A stretch of DNA of 64,000 bases from an uncultured Oscillospiraceae bacterium (GTDB taxonomy: Bacteria; Bacillota; Clostridia; Oscillospirales; Oscillospiraceae), in contig CALWXC010000010.1 of the NCBI GenBank assembly GCA_944385415.1, positions 22,320 through 86,319 of the forward strand, read 5' to 3'. Numbering within the stretch: the stretch's first letter is position 1; the number at the start of each line of letters is the position of its first letter. The position numbers and the translations under genes were made by a program. The notes under the pieces were generated by a model. That model saw nothing but the letters and a program-made list of their open reading frames with translations, was not told where the DNA came from and did not search any database. Positions 41,201 to 49,561 of the stretch are shown one piece after another.

Positions 41201-41950
41201 CTATACCTCCTTCCGCACGAACAGGGTCCGGCCCACGATCAGAAATACGGCCGCCCAGAGCAGCAGCAAGACCACGTCGGTGACCGGGGGCCACCGCCAG
41301 TAGAACCGGGTCACCCGGGTGACGGGGTTCCAGTCCATGAAAACCAGAGACATCAGGCCGTAGTACCCCCAGGGCACGCACCGGACCAGAGCCGGGGGGA
41401 ACAGCATGGAGAGGATGCCCAAAAAGCTGCCGGCAATACCGCACACCAGGGCGGCGGCCTGGTTGGCAAACCGTAGCGACAACCCCTGCTGGAGGGCGTA
41501 GACCATCATGGACACGGTCCAGGAGAGCAGGGTAAACAATCCGAACCGGGCTAGGGGAAGCGGTCCCGAAAAGCCCTCCGCGATACCGACCGCCAGAAAC
41601 AGCCCCGAGCGGACAATCAGCAGGACCGCCAGCACCAGCGCGCCCCAGGCCAGTTTGGCATCATAGAGTTGGACCGGCGTGACCATGGTCTCCAGCAGCT
41701 TCCAGGTGCCGCCCTTGTGTTCCAACTCACAATTGCGGCTGGCCAAAGTGGCCACGCTGAGGGGCAGAACAATGGCGTCTACTGTGGAGAGATTATAGAG
41801 CAGGAGCATCCAGCCCCATTTCATATCCTCGGCGTCCTGCCGGGTAAAGAAGGCCCCTATCCAGATCAGCTCCACCGCCAGCACGGCGGCGCACACCAGG
41901 ACGATTTTCCGGCGGCGGCATTTGTAAAATTCCAATCTTAGCAGGTTCAC
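41201..41950 (-). CDS. LanE-type ABC-2 permease
   Basis: A 249-residue paralogue of the neighbouring permease, with the same architecture: a basic coupling helix (LLRLEFYKCRRRK), six membrane segments and the characteristic loop CELEHKGGTWKLLETMVTPV between helices 2 and 3. The start overlaps the ATPase stop by four bases. The two permeases differ in sequence, as expected for LanE and LanG of one exporter. Confidence 0.88.
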   Translation of the reverse strand: MNLLRLEFYKCRRRKIVLVCAAVLAVELIWIGAFFTRQDAEDMKWGWMLLLYNLSTVDAIVLPLSVATLASRNCELEHKGGTWKLLETMVTPVQLYDAKLAWGALVLAVLLIVRSGLFLAVGIAEGFSGPLPLARFGLFTLLSWTVSMMVYALQQGLSLRFANQAAALVCGIAGSFLGILSMLFPPALVRCVPWGYYGLMSLVFMDWNPVTRVTRFYWRWPPVTDVVLLLLWAAVFLIVGRTLFVRKEV

Positions 41951-42858
41951 AGGCTCGCCGCCTTTCCCGTCAGCTCCAGGAAGATATCTTCCAGGCTCTT
42001 CTGCCGCTCCTCCAGTCGGACGATACCCAGGCGGCTTTCCGCCAGAAAACGGGTAAGCTGGGCGGCGATTTCGTCGGAGAGGATGGGCAGCATCAGATAC
42101 CCGACCTCCTCCTGACAGGCAATGGACTTTTCTGCCAGCAGACTGCGGGCCACGGCGTTGTTGGTGGTCCGCAGGGCCAGATGGTGGCGGCTGCGGCCGT
42201 GGAGGGCTTCCAACGTGTCCTGAAAGACCAGTTCTCCCTCCCGAATGATGGCCACATGGTCGGCCATCTGGTCAATCTCACTCAAAAGGTGGCTGGACAC
42301 CACCACCGTCATGCCAAACCGGCCCGGCAGGTCGCAGATCAGCTCCCTCATCTCCTGGATGCCCGCCGGGTCCAGGCCGTTGGTGGGCTCGTCCAGAATC
42401 AGCAGCTTCGGATACCCCAGCAAAGCTGCCGCCAGCCCCAGCCGCTGCTTCATGCCCAGGGAGTAGTGGGCCACCTTTTTGCCCCGCTGGCCGTCCAGCC
42501 GGACAATCTGCAAAACCTCCCGAATGGTTCGCTCCGGCACACCCCGGAGGGCCTGGACAATGCGCAGATTTTCCTCCCCGGTGAGATGGCCGTAATAACT
42601 GGGGCTTTCGATGAGACTGCCCACCTGCCGCAGCACAGACAGGCGATTGGCGCGGTCCATGGTATGCCCCAGCACCTGAATACTGCCCGCCGTGGGGCGT
42701 ACCAATCCCAGAATCATTTTCAGCGTTGTGGACTTTCCCGCGCCATTGGGGCCGAGAAAGCCGTAAACGCTGCCCTCCGGCACCTGTAAATCCAAATGGG
42801 ACACCCGCAGGGCGGTTCCATACTGCTTGCACAGATCGTGCGTCTCAATGATATTCAT
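41947..42858 (-). CDS. LanF/BcrA-type ABC transporter ATPase
   Basis: A 303-residue ATPase for peptide-antibiotic export. Walker A GPNGAGKST (about residues 36-44), signature YSLGMKQRLGLA, Walker B LLILDEPTNGLDPAG and H-loop VVSSHLLSE. The E-loop/Q-loop reads SLIESPSYYGHLTG: the glutamate (LIESP) typical of lantibiotic-immunity LanF is present where other ABC proteins have Gln. A C-terminal accessory domain of about 85 residues follows. The ATG at 42858 follows CAAGGAGGTC. It is divergent from the two-component genes. Confidence 0.93.
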   Translation of the reverse strand: MNIIETHDLCKQYGTALRVSHLDLQVPEGSVYGFLGPNGAGKSTTLKMILGLVRPTAGSIQVLGHTMDRANRLSVLRQVGSLIESPSYYGHLTGEENLRIVQALRGVPERTIREVLQIVRLDGQRGKKVAHYSLGMKQRLGLAAALLGYPKLLILDEPTNGLDPAGIQEMRELICDLPGRFGMTVVVSSHLLSEIDQMADHVAIIREGELVFQDTLEALHGRSRHHLALRTTNNAVARSLLAEKSIACQEEVGYLMLPILSDEIAAQLTRFLAESRLGIVRLEERQKSLEDIFLELTGKAASL

Positions 42859-42896
42859 GGCAAGACCTCCTTGTGCCGCCTATCCTAGCGGTCCTG

Positions 42897-42978
42897 CCTT
42901 ACACGTCCATGAAGCCTGCCTTACAATTACCTTACTTTGTGTTCTAAGGCTGGACGAAGACAGAGGAGCGGGTATAAT
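42897..42978. promoter_or_regulatory. Divergent control region with three phased direct repeats
   Basis: CCTTAC occurs at 42897, 42919 and 42930, so the copies are 22 and 11 bp apart, all on one helical face. The first two lie within a perfect CCTGCCTTACA. Downstream on the plus strand is TATAAT (42973-42978) with only a weak -35. Such phased repeats are the normal target of OmpR-type regulators. Confidence 0.65.
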
Positions 42979-43010
42979 GAAACCAGATGAACACAAAGGA
43001 GGCCGTGACC

Positions 43011-43697
43011 TTGGCCTATCGGATTTTGATTGTAGACGATGAACCCGCCCTGCAAAGCATGGTAAATGAGATTTTGACCCAGGCAGGCTATGAGACCGAC
43101 GCAGCGTTGACCTGTGCCCAGGCGTTGGAACGGTTTCATGCCGCGGCACCGGACGCGGTGCTGCTGGATGTGATGCTCCCCGACGGGGACGGCTTCTCCC
43201 TCTTTGGGAAACTCCATGCAATAGGGGATGTCCCTGTCCTGTTCCTCTCCGCCCGGGACGAGGACGCGGCCCGGCTTCGGGGCCTGGGCCTGGGAGCGGA
43301 CGACTATATTACAAAGCCCTTTCTGCCCCAGGAATTGCTGCTGCGTCTGCGGGCGGTGCTGCGGCGGGTCTACCGGGAGGAAGCCAATACGGCGCGGCTG
43401 GGAGACATGGAGATCGACTGGGGCAAGGGAACCGTCCGCCGGAACGGCCGGGAGACAGCCCTGACGGCCAAGGAGTTCGCCCTGCTGAAAAAACTGTGGG
43501 AAGCCCGTGGGAACATTGTCACCGTCGACGCCCTGTGCGCTGCCCTGTGGGATGGTCCTCTGGTGGGCTATGAGAACACATTGATGGTCCATATCCGCCG
43601 TCTGCGGGAAAAGGTGGAGGCGGACCCGTCCCATCCTCAATTTCTCCTGACCGTGCGGGGGCTGGGCTACCGTCTGAAACGGGAGGAAACGCCATGA
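43011..43697 (+). CDS. OmpR-family response regulator (LanR-like)
   Basis: A 228-residue regulator. The receiver has the acidic pair ILIVDDEP, the phospho-acceptor in LLDVMLPDGDG and the switch Lys in YITKPF. The C-terminal winged helix (LTAKEFALLKKLWEARGNIV, ENTLMVHIRRLREKVE) is intact. The start is a TTG at 43011 with AAAGGAGG eight bases upstream; an in-frame ATG at 42987 would fall at the predicted transcription start. It is coupled to the kinase by ATGA. Likely activates the ABC genes through the CCTTAC repeats. Confidence 0.93.
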   Translation: MAYRILIVDDEPALQSMVNEILTQAGYETDAALTCAQALERFHAAAPDAVLLDVMLPDGDGFSLFGKLHAIGDVPVLFLSARDEDAARLRGLGLGADDYITKPFLPQELLLRLRAVLRRVYREEANTARLGDMEIDWGKGTVRRNGRETALTAKEFALLKKLWEARGNIVTVDALCAALWDGPLVGYENTLMVHIRRLREKVEADPSHPQFLLTVRGLGYRLKREETP

Positions 43698-44899
43698 AGC
43701 TGCGGAGTTTGCGGAAAGGGGCCCTGCTGGTGACGTGTTCGGCGCTGCTGATTGCCGCCGTAACGCTGCTGGGGATTTTGGCGTTTCTCTATTCCAATTC
43801 CAGCGGGGGCCGGGAGTGGGGCGTCTCCCTGGAGCAGCTATCCGATGCACTCACCTGGGACGGGACGGCCTATACCTTTTCGGGAGAGGACCTGCTGGAG
43901 CCGGACCGCTGGATGATGCTGCTAAACGAAGAGGGGCGGGCGATGTGGTCGTTCCACAAGCCCGACGACGTGCCGGAACAGTACACCGTCTCCGATGTGG
44001 CATCCTTTACCCGGTGGTATCTGAACGACTACCCGGTACAGTGTTGGGTACGGGAGGACGGGCTGCTGGTGGTGGGTTCTCCCAAGGGGAGCGTGTGGAA
44101 ACACGATATGGCCATGGACACCCATACCCTGCTCCAAACGCCCATTTGGTTCGCAGGCGGGTTTCTGCTGACGCTGGGCAGCGTCTTGGTCCTTGCCTGG
44201 TTGGTGCTTCGCCGGTGGTTCCGGCAGGAACAGCGGGTCCGGGATGCCGCCCGGTCCAACTGGATCAACGGCGTTTCCCACGATATCCGCACACCGCTTT
44301 CGGTGGTCATGGGCTATGCCGCCCAGCTGGAGGACGCGGCGGACCTGCCTCCGGTCCACCGGCGGCAGGCCGCCGCCATTCGGGCCCAGAGCCAGGTGAT
44401 CCGGGATTTGGTCAACGACTTGAATTTAACCATGCGCCTGGATTATGACATGCAGACCTTGCGGAAAGAAACCCTGCAGCCGGCGGCGTTTTTGCGGCAA
44501 ACCGCGGCGGATTTTCTCAACGGCGGCATGGCGGAGGGATTTGGATTGGAGATGGATTTGCCGGAAACGCCGCTGCCGGAGATTGCGGCGGACCCGTTCC
44601 TGCTGCGGCGGGCGGTGAACAATCTGCTCACCAACTGCGTGCGGCACAATGACCCCGGCTGTCCCATCTGTCTGGGGGCCAGGGCAGAGGGAAAGGAACT
44701 GGTTTTCTGGGTGGAGGGCGGCGCCATGGCCGGAACCATGCAGCCGGATACAGCCCGGCCATTGGAGCCGGACGGCGGGGCCGCCCACGGTACCGGTCTG
44801 CGGCTGGTGGCCCAGATCGCCGCCGCCCATGGGGGCAAAGCGGAATTTTACAGCGGGACGCCCTATCGGTGTGAACTGCGGCTGCCGGTCAAAGGATGA
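43694..44899 (+). CDS. Sensor histidine kinase (LanK-like)
   Basis: A 401-residue membrane kinase. The first TM at about 10-32, an extracytoplasmic loop of about 120 residues, and the second TM at about 150-175 frame a sensor. The H-box is GVSHDIRTPLS; the N-box is RRAVNNLLTNCVRHN; the G1 box is degraded (FWVEGGAMAGTM instead of a DxGxG). The G2 region GTGLRLVAQIAAAHGG is present. Loss of the canonical G1 Asp could weaken ATP binding, but such divergence is common in antibiotic-sensing kinases. It shares a transcript with its regulator and ends in a large hairpin. Confidence 0.9.
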   Translation: MKLRSLRKGALLVTCSALLIAAVTLLGILAFLYSNSSGGREWGVSLEQLSDALTWDGTAYTFSGEDLLEPDRWMMLLNEEGRAMWSFHKPDDVPEQYTVSDVASFTRWYLNDYPVQCWVREDGLLVVGSPKGSVWKHDMAMDTHTLLQTPIWFAGGFLLTLGSVLVLAWLVLRRWFRQEQRVRDAARSNWINGVSHDIRTPLSVVMGYAAQLEDAADLPPVHRRQAAAIRAQSQVIRDLVNDLNLTMRLDYDMQTLRKETLQPAAFLRQTAADFLNGGMAEGFGLEMDLPETPLPEIAADPFLLRRAVNNLLTNCVRHNDPGCPICLGARAEGKELVFWVEGGAMAGTMQPDTARPLEPDGGAAHGTGLRLVAQIAAAHGGKAEFYSGTPYRCELRLPVKG

Positions 44900-44919
44900 A
44901 TCCAAGCCATAAAATCGGA

Positions 44920-44966
44920 AAAAGCACATGGGCCAATGGCAAAACGCCATCTGCCCATGTGCTTTT
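44920..44966. terminator. Terminator between the kinase and TetR genes
   Basis: AAAAGCACATGGGC/GCCCATGTGCTTTT with an inner ATGGC/GCCAT stem, lying between convergent genes. Confidence 0.82.
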
Positions 44967-44971
44967 CTCCG

Positions 44972-45568
44972 TTATTGCGCCAGTCCGCCTTTGGGCCGCA
45001 CACAGGATTCGATGATATCGGCAACCATCTCCACCTCGTCCGCGCAGTCCTGCCGCAGCCACTCCTTGACGATGGCAATGATACCCTCCACATAGTAGGC
45101 GATGTAATAGGGGCGGTGGGCGGCTGGAATCTCAAACCGCTCCAGAATGGGACTGAGAAGGCGCTGCTTCAATTCTCCAAATCGTACATGGGCCTGCATG
45201 GTGCCGGGGTTCTGGAACGCCGCCCGGTAGACCTTTTTGTTGTCCCGGATGAAGCGGAGGTAGGGGAGAAGATACGCCCGGGTGACCAACACCAGATCTT
45301 CCCGTTCCCGGCTGTCCAGACGCTCCAGAATCTCCTCTTCTCGTTGGGGGAAATAGGAGAGAAAGCGCTGGTTGATCAGGTCCAGTGTCTCGTTTAACAG
45401 GTCGGCAATGGTCTCATAGTGCAGATAAAAGGTGGAACGGTTCACGCCGGCCTGATGGCAGAGTTCTTTTACCGTGATGTATTCCAGGTCTTTCTGCTCC
45501 AGCAGCGCAATCAGCGCCTCGTTCATCCGCAGGGCGGTGTGGAAGTATTTGCTTTCGGATTTGTTCAT
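44972..45568 (-). CDS. TetR/AcrR-family regulator
   Basis: A 198-residue protein. DNA-binding domain: ALIALLEQKDLEYITVKELC and GVNRSTFYLHYETIADLL (residues about 18-58), with the TetR_C_7/8-type C-terminal domain (VTRAYLLPYLRFIRDNKKVY, IAYYVEGIIAIVKEWLRQDC) typical of regulators that have no known drug ligand. It lies 20 bp after a small membrane protein, so the two are probably co-transcribed from the palindrome-bearing region at 45967-46002. Confidence 0.88.
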   Translation of the reverse strand: MNKSESKYFHTALRMNEALIALLEQKDLEYITVKELCHQAGVNRSTFYLHYETIADLLNETLDLINQRFLSYFPQREEEILERLDSREREDLVLVTRAYLLPYLRFIRDNKKVYRAAFQNPGTMQAHVRFGELKQRLLSPILERFEIPAAHRPYYIAYYVEGIIAIVKEWLRQDCADEVEMVADIIESCVRPKGGLAQ

Positions 45569-45588
45569 CTGCCGCCCTCCTTTGGCGT

Positions 45589-45948
45589 TTACTCTGCCGC
45601 TTCGCTGATCTCCCGGGCCAGCTGCATGATCTCAAAGGCATACTTTTCCTTGCCGGACCGCAGGAGTTTTTTGTAGATGGGGTAGTTCAGACCCACGCCG
45701 ATCATGCCCAGAATCCCGAGGAGGATTCCGACGCCCGTCATCAGGACGCCGCCTCCGCCGATTGTCCCCATGGAAAGGCACATCCCCAGGCCGAGGACCA
45801 GGGTCATCAAGACACCGAAGCTGTAGGCGAAGATATTGGCCGGGTTTTTCGCTTTTCGGTCCAGCTTTCTCAGGGCGACAACCTTGGAGGTGTCCTTGGG
45901 GGCGTATTCGTTGGCAATGGCTTCAGCAAAAATTTTGTCTGTGTTCAT
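45589..45948 (-). CDS. Small two- or three-helix membrane protein
   Basis: A 119-residue protein with an N-terminal amphipathic part (IFAEAIANEYAPKD), two or three membrane helices (about residues 39-62 and 68-92, glycine-rich) and a C-terminal helix KYAFEIMQLAREIS. Related small proteins sit beside TetR genes in many Clostridia and are sometimes mislabelled dihydropteridine reductase; no such motif is present. The ATG at 45948 follows AAGGAGACGAGCACC. Function unknown. Confidence 0.72.
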   Translation of the reverse strand: MNTDKIFAEAIANEYAPKDTSKVVALRKLDRKAKNPANIFAYSFGVLMTLVLGLGMCLSMGTIGGGGVLMTGVGILLGILGMIGVGLNYPIYKKLLRSGKEKYAFEIMQLAREISEAAE

Positions 45949-45966
45949 GGTGCTCGTCTCCTTTTA

Positions 45967-46002
45967 TGATCGATGGATGCACTGCATCTGTTGATCCGAT
46001 CA
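45967..46002. promoter_or_regulatory. Nested palindrome, candidate TetR operator
   Basis: The outer arms TGATCG (45967-45972)/CGATCA (45997-46002) enclose the inner palindrome GATGCA-C-TGCATC (45976-45988), just upstream of the start of the membrane-protein/TetR operon. Confidence 0.5.
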
Positions 46003-46155
46003 TAGAGGATACAAGGCTAAAAGAGAACGACACGGTTTGGACTTTGTGCTGATTTCAAGAACCATGCTGTGAAACCGCCGCCATTCTGATTGTATCAAAA
46101 TTGCGGCGGCTCTCATAGTGCTGAAGCCGTCGGAATATTCCCAAGCAGAGCGGGA

Positions 46156-46665
46156 TTATCCCTTTTTTCGCGTCAAACAGATTCCAACGGCTGCCGCAGC
46201 CAGGGCAATGGGCGCCAGCCGGATAAACAGCCATTCCAATGCGTGCAAAACCGTGCCGGCAACGGCCAGCTCCGGGTCATGATAATTCCAACTCAGGTAA
46301 GGGCTATTCGCTGTCAGCAGGACCGCGAAACCTGCCAAGATGAATGCGCAGACCGCAATCAGCAGCCAATGGAGCACGGCCCTTCGGAAGGCCGCTCGCC
46401 GTGCAAGCTGTAGATTGAGGATCTCCAGCTTTTCAGAAATCGCTTTTATGGCATCCGCTTCCGACACAACCACAGTCTCACCAAGCAACGTGCTGACGGG
46501 CGTCGCAAGCGCTTCCGACAGGGAGAGCAGCATATCCGAATCGGGGACGGATAATCCCTGTTCCCATTTTGAGATGGTCTGTCGCACCACATTCAATTTC
46601 ACCGCCAGCTCTTGTTGGGAAAGCCCCTTGGATTTCCGGATTGCTTTGATGTTTTCGCTTAACAT
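46156..46665 (-). CDS. XRE regulator with two membrane helices
   Basis: A 169-residue protein. HTH domain KAIRKSKGLSQQELAVKL and VRQTISKWEQGLSVPD (residues 7-42), then a linker and two hydrophobic segments (about 95-118 and 140-162), placing the DNA-binding head at the membrane. Membrane-tethered XRE proteins of this layout are common in Clostridia. The ATG at 46665 follows AGAGGAGTTATCCC. No partner gene is adjacent; the target is unknown. Confidence 0.82.
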   Translation of the reverse strand: MLSENIKAIRKSKGLSQQELAVKLNVVRQTISKWEQGLSVPDSDMLLSLSEALATPVSTLLGETVVVSEADAIKAISEKLEILNLQLARRAAFRRAVLHWLLIAVCAFILAGFAVLLTANSPYLSWNYHDPELAVAGTVLHALEWLFIRLAPIALAAAAVGICLTRKKG

Positions 46666-46803
46666 ATGGGATAACTCCTCTCACGCAGGTGTTACCATCA
46701 TTGTACGAAGTATGGCCCGTTGCTGCAAGCAACGCGGAATAACACGGCCTGTTTTCTGCCGTTTTTTCTGCTGGCAGATATGGCGTATCTGCAACGAAAC
46801 CTA

Positions 46804-46843
46804 TAAAACCTGTGGCGTATCCCAATCGATACGCCACAGGTTT
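46804..46843. terminator. 16-bp terminator after the flavodoxin gene
   Basis: AAAACCTGTGGCGTAT (46804-46819)/ATACGCCACAGGTTTT (46828-46843). Confidence 0.85.
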
Positions 46844-46860
46844 TCAAGAGTTGCGATGCT

Positions 46861-47337
46861 TTACAGCTTCAGCCCATCTGCCCAGGCTTTCAGCTCCCCT
46901 TCGTTCAGACGGCCGTTGAGCATCCGGCCATCCACGATCTTGGCGCCGGGGGCACTGGAGCGCAGCCCGGCCGCCGACTTGCCCAGACCACTGCCGCCGG
47001 AGGTGGCGAAAAGAACAATGGTCTTTCCGGTGAAGTCGTAGGCCTCCAGGAAGGTGTTGAGAATGGTGGGGGCCACATACCACCATACGGGGAAGCCCAG
47101 AAAGATCACATCATGTCCGGCCACCGGGGCGTCCAGATCGGCCAGAGCCGGGCGGGACTGCTTATCCATCATTTCCACGCTGGAGCGGGAATGCTTGTCC
47201 GTCCAGTTCAAATCGGCGCTGGTGTAGGGAATGGCGGGTTTGATCTCATAGAGGTCCCCGCCTATGGCGTTGGCCAAAGCCTTCGCCGCCTTGGCGGTGG
47301 TACCGGTGGCGGAAAAATAAGCGACTAATGCGTTCAT
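46861..47337 (-). CDS. Flavodoxin
   Basis: A 158-residue flavodoxin_4-type FMN protein: phosphate loop YFSATGTTAKAAK (residues about 7-19), the loop DVIFLGFPVWWYVAPT (about 75-90) whose Trp-Trp-Tyr stack on the flavin, and ATSGGSGLGKS. The ATG at 47337 follows CACAAGGAGGTTATTCGC; a 15-codon upstream extension is rejected because it contains this RBS. Monocistronic with its own terminator. Such flavodoxins often act in oxidative-stress reduction. Confidence 0.93.
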   Translation of the reverse strand: MNALVAYFSATGTTAKAAKALANAIGGDLYEIKPAIPYTSADLNWTDKHSRSSVEMMDKQSRPALADLDAPVAGHDVIFLGFPVWWYVAPTILNTFLEAYDFTGKTIVLFATSGGSGLGKSAAGLRSSAPGAKIVDGRMLNGRLNEGELKAWADGLKL

Positions 47338-47469
47338 GCGAATAACCTCCTTGTGCATCTTCTGGCTCCATTGTAAATCCAATGCCTAGAAATGTAAAAT
47401 ACTCATTTTCTATATACAGTTATTTTGTGCAGGCATTCTTTATCTTGTGGGAACGGTACTGATCTGGAA

Positions 47470-47500
47470 AACGCGGAGCGCCTGCCGGTCACTCCGCGTT
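47470..47500. terminator. Hairpin after the alpha/beta hydrolase gene
   Basis: AACGCGGAG (47470-47478)/CTCCGCGTT (47492-47500), just beyond the minus-strand stop at 47508. Confidence 0.55.
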
Positions 47501-47507
47501 CTGTCCA

Positions 47508-48233
47508 TTATCCGTTTGTCTGTTGTGCCAGAAAGGCTTCAATGGCTGCTACCGTCTGTTTTTGCTGCTCCTCGGCAGAGATTGCCGCGGGAGGATCGCC
47601 TTTCTGGGGGCCGTAGTTGCCGAATTGGGCGTGGTTGCCGCCCTCGATTTCCACAATATTTTCTGTGTAGTCAATCTGGTCCTCCACACTCTGGTTGAGG
47701 GAACCGTAAATGGTTAGCGTCTTTTCCGCCGGGTAATCGCCGTAGAGGTAAGCGCCCATGAGAATCAGCCCATCGATCTGGTCCGGATGGTCAGAGGCAA
47801 ACTGGGACGCCATGGCGCCGCCCATGGAGTGCCCGGCAAGATACCAGTGCTGGAACGCAGGGAACTGGGCGATCACGTCTTCCGCCGCATTGGCATCAAA
47901 AATCGCCATGTGAAACGGCATATGGACCAAAATGCAGGTAATCCCGGTCTGCCGGATTTGGTCCAGCAAAGGCAGGTAGGCTTCGGCCTCCACCTTGGCG
48001 CCGGGATAGAAAATCATGGCGGTATCGGTGGGCGCAGCCGGCGATAAAATCGTCAGATTGTCCTGCACCGTGATGCCGCTGTCCTGCTCCAGCACGGCAA
48101 GGGCCGCGTCCTCCGCCCGGTAGTAATCGGACACATAACAGAAAAACACCCCGGCCAGAATGGCCAGAACCAGGAGAACAACCCCACCGGCCACAAGCCA
48201 TTTTTTGCGCCGGGACATTGGATTTTTATTCAT
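47508..48233 (-). CDS. Membrane-anchored alpha/beta hydrolase
   Basis: A 241-residue protein. One N-terminal membrane helix (about residues 13-33) anchors an extracytoplasmic hydrolase. The nucleophile elbow is LAGHSMGGAMA (Ser near 133), the oxyanion segment AMIFYPGAKVE, acid in LTIYGSLNQSVEDQ and His in IEGGNHAQFGNYGPQKGD. This matches the PF12695-type alpha/beta hydrolase group often found in Gram-positives. A lipase/esterase or peptidase role outside the membrane is possible. Monocistronic. Confidence 0.88.
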   Translation of the reverse strand: MNKNPMSRRKKWLVAGGVVLLVLAILAGVFFCYVSDYYRAEDAALAVLEQDSGITVQDNLTILSPAAPTDTAMIFYPGAKVEAEAYLPLLDQIRQTGITCILVHMPFHMAIFDANAAEDVIAQFPAFQHWYLAGHSMGGAMASQFASDHPDQIDGLILMGAYLYGDYPAEKTLTIYGSLNQSVEDQIDYTENIVEIEGGNHAQFGNYGPQKGDPPAAISAEEQQKQTVAAIEAFLAQQTNG

Positions 48234-48491
48234 ATGTCAATCACCTCGGTCAGTATATGATGTATCAAGGCAAAAGGAAACAGGTGTGTGCTCTCTCAAG
48301 TTGCATAGCGGCGTTGGCCAGTTGTGCATTATCATATCGTCCGTGCGCGGGTCTGTCAATCATTGCCTTTGCAGAGAAATCGTACAATCGTAAAAGAAAT
48401 TCAGAAAATATTGATATCCAGGGATATACTTTTCTGATATAGTATGTGTAAATTCCTGCAACAGACGGCCATGACGATCTGGGAGGTGCCT

Positions 48492-49007
48492 ATGGAATTT
48501 ACTTGTCATACCACATACGATCAAAACGCGTTGACAGCCATGGCGCGGGCGGTCCGGAAGACGATCCGGGCGGAAAGAAGCCGCATAGTCCGTTACTATG
48601 GCTGGATTGTCCTGGGATTGCTGGTGGTGGCCCTCTGGCTGTCCTGGGGAACGCTCTGGCAGATGGTACTCAGCTGCGTGACCATTGGGGCATTGCTGCT
48701 GGTTCACTGGAAAGAGGACGCCATCAACGGTTATTTTGCAAAGCGCAAGGCCCTGCCGGGCACGGATGCTGCCGATACAATATTCTACCCCGATCATTAC
48801 CTGGTGAAAACCGCCGCGGCGGAATCCCGATGGCAGTATGATAAAATTCAGGCGGTGGCGGAAACCAGAGAATACATTGTTTTGGTGATGGGAATGAACC
48901 ATGCCATGGCCTTTGCAAAGTCAGCGCTGGAGGGCGGCAGCCTTTTGGAGTTTTGCCGCTTTCTGGAAGAGAAGTCCGGCCACAAGGTACAGAATATCGG
49001 AGGATAA
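48492..49007 (+). CDS. YcxB-like membrane protein
   Basis: A 171-residue protein with two adjacent membrane helices (about residues 35-53 and 57-75) and a C-terminal cytoplasmic beta domain (TIFYPDHYLVKTAAAESRWQ; REYIVLVMGMNHAMAFAKSA) as in the YcxB-like family (PF14317). The ATG at 48492 follows GGGAGGTGCCT; 16 upstream codons are rejected. The downstream gene begins six bases after the stop. Function of the family is not established. Confidence 0.82.
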   Translation: MEFTCHTTYDQNALTAMARAVRKTIRAERSRIVRYYGWIVLGLLVVALWLSWGTLWQMVLSCVTIGALLLVHWKEDAINGYFAKRKALPGTDAADTIFYPDHYLVKTAAAESRWQYDKIQAVAETREYIVLVMGMNHAMAFAKSALEGGSLLEFCRFLEEKSGHKVQNIGG

Positions 49008-49012
49008 AAACC

Positions 49013-49375
49013 ATGAAAACAGGTCACAAAGCGGCAATTTTGGGCTGTCTGGCCGTCGGAACCGGTGCGGCTGCCTGCTGGCGCTGGATGTTTCGGATGC
49101 CCCTTAAGGATTTTACCCGCTATGCGCTCTATATGGCGGTTCTGGACGACGAGATCTGCCGGAACGAGTTGGAGGGCAATCAGATTGGCGACACGGTCAT
49201 TCAGTTTGGGTCAAAAGAGGAAACCTTGCAGGACCGATATCACATTTTCCTGCAAATGAACCGCAAGAAGAGCCGCCGGCAGCTCCGGGCAGAGATTGCG
49301 GAAATGGAACAGCGGCTCCAGGCGTCCAGACAGTACATTGGCCGAACCAACAGCACTCCAAACGATATAGAGTAA
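49013..49375 (+). CDS. Small membrane-anchored hypothetical protein
   Basis: A 120-residue protein with one N-terminal hydrophobic segment (ILGCLAVGTGAAACWRW, residues 9-25) and a charged helical C-terminus (RKKSRRQLRAEIAEMEQRL) with coiled-coil tendency. Unrecognised. The ATG at 49013 has GGAGGATAAAAACC upstream, and translation probably follows the YcxB-like gene (gap of five bases). A strong terminator ends the pair. Confidence 0.68.
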   Translation: MKTGHKAAILGCLAVGTGAAACWRWMFRMPLKDFTRYALYMAVLDDEICRNELEGNQIGDTVIQFGSKEETLQDRYHIFLQMNRKKSRRQLRAEIAEMEQRLQASRQYIGRTNSTPNDIE

Positions 49376-49380
49376 CTATT

Positions 49381-49418
49381 TAACACAAAAACCGCCTTTT
49401 CAGGCGGTTTTTGTGTTA
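49381..49418 (+). terminator. Symmetric terminator
   Basis: TAACACAAAAACCGCCT and AGGCGGTTTTTGTGTTA surround TTTC; effective in both directions. Confidence 0.88.
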
Positions 49419-49561
49419 AAAGAGGTCCAAGTGGCCGGAATCAAACCCGCAGCATCCTGCCCCAGGGGTTTGCTGAGACATGGAGAAGACAAACTTGGCA
49501 GAGGAATCCATGTCAGACTGGGGGTGGCTCGATATAGATGCCAAGTACCACAGTGATGTCT

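Noticed and set aside
49420..49480. Possible tRNA fragment (GGAATCAAACCCGC-like end)
   Set aside because: The T-loop lacks the invariant TTC and no acceptor, D or anticodon arms can be built.
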